Origin: JAAYKM01 sp964411235 | GTDB lineage: Bacteria; Desulfobacterota; Syntrophia; Syntrophales; JAAYKM01 | Assembly (NCBI GenBank): GCA_964411235.1 | Contig: CAYPKE010000125.1 | Location: 1-7,657 of the forward strand | DNA length: 7,657 bases | Reading direction: 5' to 3' | Shown here: positions 1 through 4,855 of the stretch, in pieces | How positions within the stretch are numbered: the stretch's first letter is position 1 | Layout: every line of letters begins with the position of its first letter | Made by a program: the position numbers and the translations under genes | The notes under the pieces: generated by a model | Databases searched by the model: none | Told to the model about the DNA's origin: nothing | What the model saw: the letters and a program-made list of their open reading frames with translations, nothing else

Positions 1-688
1 CATGGAATTCATTAAATCCCTCTCTTAAGGCAAAAACGGGAATAAGCGTGATCAGTGCCCCTTCCATGAAACCGCACATGACCATGGCCGTCAGCGAGGG
101 GGTAAGCCGGCGGAGAAACCGCATGCTGAACCTGTGTTTCGGTTTCTTTTCCTGCAGGGGCGGAATGGTTTGCAAAACCACCATGGCGGCGATGCAACAG
201 CCGGCACCGGTTAAAAGGAACGGAATCCATAGTCCGTACTGCAAAAGAAAAAGCCCGCTCGGCCCCACCATGAGGCAGATGGAGAAGGCAAGACCGTACA
301 AGCCGAGATTTCTTCCCCTGTTGTCCCCATTGCTTGTCCGGTTGATCAGCGTTTCGCAGGACGTGAAAACAAAGGCAAAGGCCACCCCGATCATGAAGCG
401 CATCAAAAACCAGAACGGGATTGAAAAGAAATAACCGATCCCGACCATGGAGCCTGCCAGACAAAGAAGGCCCCCCGAGAGGGTGCGCCTTAGTCCGAAA
501 AGCTCTATGCAGCGGCCCGAGGCTGGTGCGCCGAGTGTCAGCCCCAGGAAAATCACGGTGGCCATAAGGCCGATAACCGGGGTCGGCGTATGGATCTCTT
601 CCAGGACAACGGAAGTCACGGGAATGACGATGCCGAAGCTGAGGCCGGCGGCGGATATTGCGATCAGGGCTGTAAGAAAAGAGGGCAT
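1..688 (-). CDS. MFS transporter, YcaD-like, N-terminal part (runs off the left edge)
   Basis: Partial gene: 229 codons are visible from an ATG at 686-688 and the frame stays open to base 1. The translation is strongly hydrophobic, with about seven membrane segments (roughly residues 4-24, 38-57, 71-88, 90-111, 129-150, 152-173, 197-217), as expected for the first half of a 12-helix major facilitator. Residues 58-68 (GRCIELFGLRR) sit in the TM2-TM3 loop and match MFS motif A. R97 and E112 in TM4 have the same spacing as the R and E of E. coli YcaD, and the following N-R-G-R segment and the TM7 G-x-x-x-G-A-L-x-x-L-x-P pattern also recall the YcaD-type group. It should be an inner-membrane secondary transporter, probably an exporter; the substrate cannot be read from the sequence. 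No convincing Shine-Dalgarno precedes the ATG, so initiation may be weak. It is divergent from the gene at 841. Confidence 0.88.
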   Translation of the reverse strand, partial: MPSFLTALIAISAAGLSFGIVIPVTSVVLEEIHTPTPVIGLMATVIFLGLTLGAPASGRCIELFGLRRTLSGGLLCLAGSMVGIGYFFSIPFWFLMRFMIGVAFAFVFTSCETLINRTSNGDNRGRNLGLYGLAFSICLMVGPSGLFLLQYGLWIPFLLTGAGCCIAAMVVLQTIPPLQEKKPKHRFSMRFLRRLTPSLTAMVMCGFMEGALITLIPVFALREGFNEFH

Positions 689-719
689 ACGTGACCGACT
701 AAAGAGAGAGAATTTACAG

Positions 720-740
720 AATCCCTTGCAAACAGGGATT
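720..740. promoter_or_regulatory. 7-bp perfect inverted repeat, candidate operator
   Basis: AATCCCT (720-726) and AGGGATT (734-740) are exact inverted copies separated by 7 bases. The repeat lies between two divergent genes, 31 bases upstream of the MFS start, and its right arm overlaps the first two bases of the -35 hexamer of the promoter facing the gene at 841. That position suits a transcription-factor site acting on one or both genes. No regulator is encoded nearby, so this is inference from symmetry and position. Confidence 0.4.
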
Positions 741-766
741 GAAATTAAATCAACCGAATTTATATT
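739..766 (+). promoter_or_regulatory. sigma70-like promoter for the small gene at 841
   Basis: TTGAAA at 739-744 and TATATT at 761-766 match the -35 and -10 consensus at five of six positions each, with a 16-bp spacer. The surrounding stretch is AT-rich compared with the flanking genes. Transcription would start near 773, leaving a leader of about 68 bases before the ATG at 841. Confidence 0.5.
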
Positions 767-840
767 TTGTGTTGAATTCGTCGCATATCACAAGTAACCT
801 TGCCTTGCCTACCGGCATATGCAGAAAGGGGTCCATAGCG

Positions 841-1152
841 ATGAATATTTCCGAGTGGCTGGATATGAAAGTGGCCGAAGGTGTGGACGTTTCCCGCATT
901 GAATTACCTGCCGCGATGCTGCACGACGAAGCGCCGGACGAAACGGTTTTCTTCGAAGAAATCCGCACCTGCAGCATCCTCTGTCCCGGAGACCATCCCT
1001 TTGCCACGGTCGAGCGCTTCGGCGACTGGTATTATTGTCGCGGGCGAGACAGTGAAAGGGGGCCGCACACGACCCTGCCGCAATGGTGGCTCTTTACGAA
1101 AGACGAAGCCTTCGCGCTGGAAACGGCAAGAGCGCATATTAAAGAGGGTTAG
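841..1152 (+). CDS. small hypothetical protein, 103 aa
   Basis: I do not recognise this family. The ATG at 841 is chosen because AAAGGGG (825-831) lies 9 bases upstream and the promoter at 739-766 points to it; an in-frame ATG at 739 falls inside that promoter and would add a non-conserved-looking AT-rich peptide. The protein begins MNISEWLDMKVAEG and looks soluble: there is no signal peptide or membrane segment. It is acidic in its first half and contains three cysteines (C45, C48 and one in a WYYCRG segment) plus a WW pair in LPQWWLFTKDEA. The two close cysteines could bind a metal or form a disulfide, but a zinc-ribbon pattern is not complete. It is divergent from the MFS gene and convergent with the slp pair, so it is probably monocistronic. 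Confidence 0.65.
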   Translation: MNISEWLDMKVAEGVDVSRIELPAAMLHDEAPDETVFFEEIRTCSILCPGDHPFATVERFGDWYYCRGRDSERGPHTTLPQWWLFTKDEAFALETARAHIKEG

Positions 1153-1159
1153 GAAAACT

Positions 1160-1170
1160 GCCGGACCGGC
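1160..1170. terminator. weak bidirectional hairpin between convergent genes
   Basis: GCCGGACCGGC is an inverted repeat with a very short loop, placed in the 45-bp gap between two convergent stop codons. It is followed by a T-containing stretch on the plus strand (TTGTCCATTTT) and by AGTTTT on the minus strand. The stem is short and the T-tracts are interrupted, so at best it is a weak shared terminator. Confidence 0.28.
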
Positions 1171-1197
1171 TTGTCCATTTTCGGCGAGCGGAATCGA

Positions 1198-1722
1198 CTA
1201 CCACCAGTACGGACGATAATACCCCCGGTAGGGTCGCCAGGGATAAAAGCCCGGAAACCAGGGGTCATCATAAAAACGTGTTTCGATTCTCTTTTGCCAC
1301 AGGCGGATGTCCAGGGCTTCGATAACCGGATAGGCATAAAGAAAATCACCAACTGGCCGTTCCTCTTTTCCGGCAACCTTGCCCCAAACCGTCACCTCGC
1401 GATCTCGGCTGTAGATGGCCGGGTCAAGAAAGCCTTCATAGCGGATGATGAAACGTCCTGCAGACTTGTCCGGATTCCGGGGACGTTTCTGAAAATCAAG
1501 GTCTGCCTGCCTGGCAATCATCAGGGTATCCGCCGGCCGCGCCATGGTCTCGATGATAATGCCGCCCCAGACAACCGACTGCCCCACAAAGGTCTCCGGC
1601 GCCTTGATTACCTCGGAGAAAGGAACGTCCCTGCGCCCTTCCTGCGCGACCTGAGAGGCAAGGGGCGCACAGGCGGCGAGAAGAATGAAAAGGAACGGCA
1701 ACAGAAAGTCTTGCGGCTTCAT
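1198..1722 (-). CDS. slp: Slp-family outer-membrane lipoprotein (second gene of the pair)
   Basis: The 174-residue product has a short lipoprotein signal ending in the lipobox LAAC at C18; residue +2 is alanine, not aspartate, which predicts sorting to the outer membrane. The body matches the Slp family (named for the E. coli starvation-inducible lipoprotein): a VGQSVVWGGIIIET strand region, then GRFIIRYEGFLDPAIYSR and a VTVWGKVAG strand. The GFLDPxxY block is the clearest family signature. The tail (about residues 149-174) is extremely aromatic (WFPGFYPWRPYRGYYRPYWW), an extreme form of the aromatic C-termini seen in some Slp proteins. Its ATG directly follows the TGA of the upstream paralogue (stop 1723-1725, start 1720-1722), so translation is very likely coupled. 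The molecular function of Slp proteins is poorly defined; stress-linked envelope roles are known for the E. coli member. Confidence 0.92.
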   Translation of the reverse strand: MKPQDFLLPFLFILLAACAPLASQVAQEGRRDVPFSEVIKAPETFVGQSVVWGGIIIETMARPADTLMIARQADLDFQKRPRNPDKSAGRFIIRYEGFLDPAIYSRDREVTVWGKVAGKEERPVGDFLYAYPVIEALDIRLWQKRIETRFYDDPWFPGFYPWRPYRGYYRPYWW

Positions 1723-2256
1723 TCAGAACCCCACGCCCACACCGATGCCGCCGCGGCTGCCGCCGCTCCCCACGCTCCCGCCGATGCCGAAGCCGATTCG
1801 CGGCATGCTGAAAGATTCATCCGGTTTCCAGAGATAGTGCTCCTGTGCCGTAAGCACCGGATAAATATAATCGATCTGGTTGATCGGGCGGACAACCTGT
1901 CCGTTCACCCGTCCCGCAACGGTCAGCTTTCTTCCCCGTGCATAGATGGCCGGGTCGAGAAAGCCCTGAAAACGGACGAGGAACCGGCCCGAGGAGTGGT
2001 CTTTGTCTGACGGTCTTTTCTGGGCGTCGAGCTGCTTTTCCAGCACCTCGATCCAGGTTTCTTGTTCCCTGACGGTTGTTTCGATGATCTGACCTCCCAG
2101 GAGCACGACCCGTCCCCTGTAGGCGTCGGGCCTTTGCTGCAGCGCCGGGAATGATATCCTGCGGTCCACGGTGTTCATGGTTGTCTTCGAGATGACGGGC
2201 GCACAGGCCGGCATCAAAAGCAAGAGGCAGGCAATGAAAACGATTCTGCGGATCAT
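1723..2256 (-). CDS. slp: Slp-family outer-membrane lipoprotein (first gene of the pair)
   Basis: This 177-residue protein carries a lipoprotein signal with a lipobox-like LLMPAC ending at C18; proline before alanine is slightly atypical. Alanine at +2 again favours the outer membrane. The Slp core is visible as YRGRVVLLGGQIIET, then GRFLVRFQGFLDPAIYAR and a KLTVAGRVNG strand, and it is plainly paralogous to the next gene. The C-terminus differs: instead of aromatics it ends in a glycine-rich tail (FGIGGSVGSGGSRGG and on to VGVGF). AAGGAGAT (plus-strand 2262-2269) lies 5 bases before the ATG and sets the start. A candidate promoter and a leader hairpin lie upstream. It is the first gene of a two-gene operon. 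Confidence 0.92.
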   Translation of the reverse strand: MIRRIVFIACLLLLMPACAPVISKTTMNTVDRRISFPALQQRPDAYRGRVVLLGGQIIETTVREQETWIEVLEKQLDAQKRPSDKDHSSGRFLVRFQGFLDPAIYARGRKLTVAGRVNGQVVRPINQIDYIYPVLTAQEHYLWKPDESFSMPRIGFGIGGSVGSGGSRGGIGVGVGF

Positions 2257-2261
2257 GGCGG

Positions 2262-2269
2262 ATCTCCTT
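2262..2269 (-). promoter_or_regulatory. Shine-Dalgarno of the slp operon
   Basis: On the minus strand AAGGAGAT ends 5 bases before the ATG at 2254-2256. It is a near-perfect ribosome binding site that fixes the start of the first slp gene. Confidence 0.75.
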
Positions 2270-2276
2270 GAATATC

Positions 2277-2292
2277 CAGGCCATGAGGCCTG
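2277..2292 (-). promoter_or_regulatory. 6-bp hairpin in the slp leader, just upstream of the ribosome binding site
   Basis: CAGGCC and GGCCTG are perfect inverted copies around a 4-base loop (plus-strand 2277-2282 and 2287-2292). In the slp mRNA this would be a stable GC-rich hairpin 7 bases upstream of the Shine-Dalgarno. It may protect the 5' end, affect ribosome loading or be a DNA operator; the sequence does not decide between these. Confidence 0.4.
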
Positions 2293-2325
2293 TTCGGAAC
2301 CAGGACGTCATGTTATACGATAATG

Positions 2326-2354
2326 ATAATAAACAGTTATCAAATATGCGTCAG
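2326..2354 (-). promoter_or_regulatory. candidate sigma70 promoter of the slp operon
   Basis: On the minus strand CTGACG (plus 2349-2354) and TATTAT (plus 2326-2331) are separated by 17 bases and match the -35 and -10 consensus at four and five of six positions. The segment is the most AT-rich part of the divergent region. Transcription would start near 2319 and give a leader of about 60 bases. Confidence 0.38.
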
Positions 2355-2510
2355 TATAGAAAAAAAGATTTCCCGCGTCAACGCGAAAAAGGGGCTCCCG
2401 GTCCCGGGGCTGATGCCATACGGAAGGATTTCACGCGATCGCCGTCAGAGTAAAGATGATCTTGAAATTGACGACATTCCGGTTGAAGTTGTGGTACAAA
2501 TTGCTGTCCA
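2355..2510. other. non-coding divergent intergenic stretch, no strong signal
   Basis: This stretch, between the slp promoter and the structured leader of the phosphorylase gene, shows no convincing gene on either strand. It has a small CGCG-TCAA-CGCG hairpin at 2374-2385 and TTGAAA/TTGACG -35-like hexamers at 2462-2473, but no -10 element at proper spacing. The promoter of the phosphorylase gene should lie in or near it and was not identified. Confidence 0.5.
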
Positions 2511-2549
2511 GTTCTGCTTGCCGGTCTGCCTGGGTTCATGCAGAACCGG
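2511..2549 (+). promoter_or_regulatory. competing hairpins in the leader of the phosphorylase gene
   Basis: The segment GCAGAACC (2540-2547) can pair with three upstream partners: GTTCTGC at 2511-2517 (7 bp), CCGGTCTGC at 2521-2529 (with 2540-2549, 9 bp and one bulged A), or GGTTC at 2533-2537 (5 bp, with GAACC 2543-2547). These are mutually exclusive and end at the first bases of the GGGAGG ribosome binding site at 2548-2553. The arrangement could regulate translation or be a DNA-level operator; no known riboswitch class is recognised. Confidence 0.35.
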
Positions 2550-2559
2550 GAGGACAAAA

Positions 2560-2583
2560 ATGGTCGATCAGGAGGTGCGATGA
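2560..2583 (+). CDS. possible 7-codon leader minigene (MVDQEVR) overlapping the phosphorylase start
   Basis: GGGAGG (2548-2553) sits 6 bases before an ATG at 2560, an ideal ribosome binding arrangement. The frame reads M-V-D-Q-E-V-R and stops with TGA at 2581-2583, so stop and next start share an ATGA at 2580-2583. The phosphorylase Shine-Dalgarno AGGAGGT (2570-2576) lies inside this minigene. A ribosome finishing the minigene would be placed on the downstream ATG, as in translational coupling. It may also be a chance reading frame; only the signal geometry supports it. Confidence 0.35.
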   Translation: MVDQEVR

Positions 2584-4463
2584 AAAAGGAGGAAGCCGGT
2601 AATAGGTACCGGGAATACCCGAGAAAAAGAACTTTCTACGCTGCGGAACCGGATTACACAAAACCCCTCTATGAAATACCGCCAAACACGCGTGAGCGCC
2701 TTTGCGGACGCCTCCGCTATCTGTACGGCGATGAGCTGGCGCAGCGTTATATGCCCGAATTGGAACGCCTCCTGAAAGTCCATTACGCGCATAAAACCCC
2801 GGCGATGATCGAGAAGGAGGCACGCTACGATCCGAGCGAGCGTTTTTCGGAACAGGACATGGTGCTGATCACCTATGGGGACATGGTCAAGGGGCCGGGC
2901 CGGACGCCGCTTGCGGCGCTCTCAAATTTCATCAACAAGTTTAATCGCGGGGCTTTCAATACGCTCCATATTCTTCCGTTCTTTCCCTATTCTTCGGACC
3001 GGGGTTTTTCCGTGGTGGACTTCAAGTGCGTTGATCCGAAACTGGGCTCCTGGGAGGACATCAAGAACAAGAAACGCCGCTATGACCTCATGTTCGATGC
3101 CGTCCTCAATCACGTTTCATCCCGCAGCGAGCTTTTCCGGGAATTCCTCAACGACAATCCCCGATACCGGGATTTTTTCATCGCCTATGATTCTCCCGAT
3201 GAACTCACCCCGGCGCAACGGAGAAAAATCTTCCGGCCCAGGACGTCGGACATCCTCACGCGGTTCGACACCATCAACGGTCCCAAGTGGGTGTGGACCA
3301 CGTTTTCCGGGGATCAGATCGACTTCAATTTCCGGAACCCCGCCGTGCTCTTGCAGGTGCTGGACAGCTTGCTTTTCTACATACGGAACGGAGCGGATAT
3401 TCTGCGTTTGGATGCGGTCACCTACATCTGGGCCGAACCGGGCACGGAGAGTGTCCACCTGCCCCAGACACACGAGGTTGTCAAACTGATTCGCGACGTC
3501 GTTGACAGCGTCGGGTCGGGTGTGGCTCTGCTGACGGAAACCAACGTGCCGCATGGGAAAAACATTTCCTATTTCGGCAACGGCAGCGATGAAGCCCACA
3601 TGGTCTACAATTTCGCCTTGCCCGCCCTGGTCCTCCATGCTTTTTATCGGGGAGACAGCCGCATCCTGTCGAGATGGGCGGCCGGGATCCGCCCTCCTTC
3701 CGATATGGCCACGTTTTTCAATATCCTCGATACGCACGACGGAATCAGCCTGATGGGGGCGAAAGAAATCCTGTCCGCGGAGGAGATGGCCTTTGTCGTC
3801 CGGATGGCAAGCGACCGGGGCGCCTATATTTCCTGCAAGATGAGTGAAGACCGGATCGAAGAGCCCTATGAAATCAACAGCACCTGGTGGAGCGCCATCA
3901 ATGACGACAACGCAAAAGAGGCGCTTTTGCTGCAGGTTCGGCGCTACGTTGCTTCGCGCAGCATCGCCCTTGTCCTTCAGGGGGTGCCCGGCCTTTATGT
4001 GCACGGGGTGATGGGGACGGTCAACGATCATCTTGTGGTTAAGAACACGGGGGTGAAACGCGACGTGAACCGGGGAGTCATCATGACTGCCGACGTGAAA
4101 CGGGACCTGTGCGATCCCCGGTCGAGGCTTTCCCTGATCCGGCAGGCCGGAGGCAAAATGCACCGCGAGAGATCCACTCACAGGGCGTTTCATCCCCGGG
4201 GTGGTCAGAAGGTACTGGAACTCTCTGCGGATGTGTTTGCCGTCGTGAGGCAATCCCCCGAACGGAACGAAAGGGTTCTCGCCGTTACCAACGTAACGGG
4301 CAAGGCCATTCGCCTGAGCATCCCCCTGGATGACACGGGATCGGATGAACAGACATGGCGGGACTTGCTGAGCGAGAAAGTTTTGAAATGCCGGGAACGC
4401 ATGCTGGACATCAGGCTTGAACCCTACGGGGTCATCTGGCTCCAGCCCGTCCGAAAGGTGTGA
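2580..4463 (+). CDS. GH13 subfamily 18 sugar phosphorylase (glucosylglycerate/sucrose phosphorylase type)
   Basis: The 627-residue product is a retaining alpha-glucoside phosphorylase of the alpha-amylase clan. It would use phosphate to split a glucoside in the cytoplasm, giving glucose 1-phosphate. There is no signal peptide. Barrel motifs run in order: VLITYGD (95-101), HILPFFPYSSDRGFSVVD (130-147), DAVLNH (173-178), QIDFNFRNP (246-254), RLDAV with the nucleophile D278, ETNVPH with the acid/base E320, THDG with the transition-state stabiliser D387, and GVPGLYVHG (468-476). A beta-sandwich C-terminal domain ends with EPYGVIWLQP. The catalytic triad is complete. Segments such as EPGT-x2-VHLPQTH and NGSDEAHMVY resemble E. 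coli YcjM, a glucosylglycerate phosphorylase, more than classical sucrose phosphorylase; substrate choice is inference. About 70 more N-terminal residues than YcjM are present. The start at 2580 is chosen for AGGAGGT at 2570-2576; an in-frame ATG at 2538 has no ribosome binding site. It is divergent from the slp operon. Confidence 0.93.
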   Translation: MKKEEAGNRYREYPRKRTFYAAEPDYTKPLYEIPPNTRERLCGRLRYLYGDELAQRYMPELERLLKVHYAHKTPAMIEKEARYDPSERFSEQDMVLITYGDMVKGPGRTPLAALSNFINKFNRGAFNTLHILPFFPYSSDRGFSVVDFKCVDPKLGSWEDIKNKKRRYDLMFDAVLNHVSSRSELFREFLNDNPRYRDFFIAYDSPDELTPAQRRKIFRPRTSDILTRFDTINGPKWVWTTFSGDQIDFNFRNPAVLLQVLDSLLFYIRNGADILRLDAVTYIWAEPGTESVHLPQTHEVVKLIRDVVDSVGSGVALLTETNVPHGKNISYFGNGSDEAHMVYNFALPALVLHAFYRGDSRILSRWAAGIRPPSDMATFFNILDTHDGISLMGAKEILSAEEMAFVVRMASDRGAYISCKMSEDRIEEPYEINSTWWSAINDDNAKEALLLQVRRYVASRSIALVLQGVPGLYVHGVMGTVNDHLVVKNTGVKRDVNRGVIMTADVKRDLCDPRSRLSLIRQAGGKMHRERSTHRAFHPRGGQKVLELSADVFAVVRQSPERNERVLAVTNVTGKAIRLSIPLDDTGSDEQTWRDLLSEKVLKCRERMLDIRLEPYGVIWLQPVRKV

Positions 4464-4596
4464 GAGAATCAAAGTGAACGGGGCGGTCTTTTCCGAAAGA
4501 GAATACGGATGCCTCAGGAACCTTCTCGGCAACGCTTCGTAATGGCAAGGGAAGCAAAATGATGCTTTACTTTTTTACGACAATATGATTATTACT
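4464..4596. other. intergenic stretch after the phosphorylase gene
   Basis: There is no recognisable gene. A possible 22-codon frame starts with GTG at 4474 and ends at 4542, described in the findings. TCTTT-TCCG-AAAGA is a small 5-bp inverted repeat near 4488-4501. An AT-rich patch at 4560-4600 contains TATGAT (4584-4589) and TATTAC (4590-4595), possible -10 elements for the structured RNA that follows. Confidence 0.4.
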
Positions 4597-4694
4597 CTCA
4601 TCATTAGCGGGTCCACGGAGCATGATCGTTTCGTGGAGGTTATTGGATGGTTGGGCCGCCATCTGACGAGATTTGTCAGGTGGCTTTTTTGTTT
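4597..4694 (+). ncRNA. candidate structured small RNA or structured 3' UTR: stem-loop plus terminator
   Basis: Two strong hairpins follow each other. The first pairs 4612-4621 with 4628-4637 (10 pairs including two G-U) around a 6-base loop ATGATC. The second is the terminator at 4658-4684. An 18-base-spaced TTTACT (4566-4571) and TATTAC (4590-4595) could be a promoter giving an RNA of about 90-95 bases. Equally it may be the 3' end of the phosphorylase mRNA. No Rfam family is recognised by eye. Confidence 0.35.
4658..4694 (+). terminator. rho-independent terminator
   Basis: GCCATCTGAC (4658-4667) pairs with GTCAGGTGGC (4675-4684) over 10 positions with one G-U pair, around a 7-base loop. 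Six T residues follow at once, then G and TTTT. This is a textbook intrinsic terminator. It ends transcription arriving from the phosphorylase gene or from a small RNA and insulates the repeat-protein gene, which therefore needs its own promoter in 4695-4855. Confidence 0.87.
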
Positions 4695-4855
4695 TGCGCA
4701 GGCATAAGCCGGGAGAGATTGACTGTCTCAAAGCAAATAAGTGCGAAAGGAGGTGGCGGGTAAATTTTAGAGCGTTGTATTCCGGTCGATCATTGTTTTC
4801 TGGTTTTGTGAATATGTGGGATAGAGAGGTAGTACTAACGAGAGGAGGGTAAAAA
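4695..4855 (+). promoter_or_regulatory. leader and promoter region of the repeat-protein gene
   Basis: This 161-base stretch lies between an intrinsic terminator and the start codon, so it should contain the promoter. TTGACT at 4719-4724 is a good -35, but no -10 lies 16-18 bases downstream. An AAAGGAGGTGG stretch at 4746-4756 looks like a ribosome binding site but no sustained frame follows it. AGGAGG at 4843-4848 is the real Shine-Dalgarno, 7 bases before the ATG. No sigma54 or flagellar-type promoter with correct spacing was found. Confidence 0.45.

Noticed and set aside
12..464. 150-codon open frame on the minus strand
   Set aside because: It overlaps the MFS transporter in another minus-strand frame; its translation is rich in H, R and C with no membrane pattern, while the frame from 688 has clear helices and MFS motif A.
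1171..2010. 279-codon open frame on the plus strand across the slp pair
   Set aside because: It lies antisense to two genes with lipoboxes and Slp motifs, and its own translation has no recognisable domain.
2538..2579. Longer phosphorylase start at the ATG at 2538
   Set aside because: No ribosome binding site precedes it and the start lies inside the leader hairpins; the ATG at 2580 has AGGAGGT directly upstream.
3117..4532. 471-codon open frame antisense to the phosphorylase gene
   Set aside because: It is opposite a gene with intact GH13 motifs, has no recognisable family and arises from the codon bias of the sense strand.
4761..4796. Flagellar sigma28-type promoter before the repeat-protein gene (TAAATTTT ... 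GTCGATCA)
   Set aside because: The spacing between the two elements is about five bases too long for this promoter class.
4691..4855. Cyclic di-GMP riboswitch before the surface protein gene
   Set aside because: Such riboswitches often precede adhesin genes, but the conserved core and its paired stems are not present in this leader.
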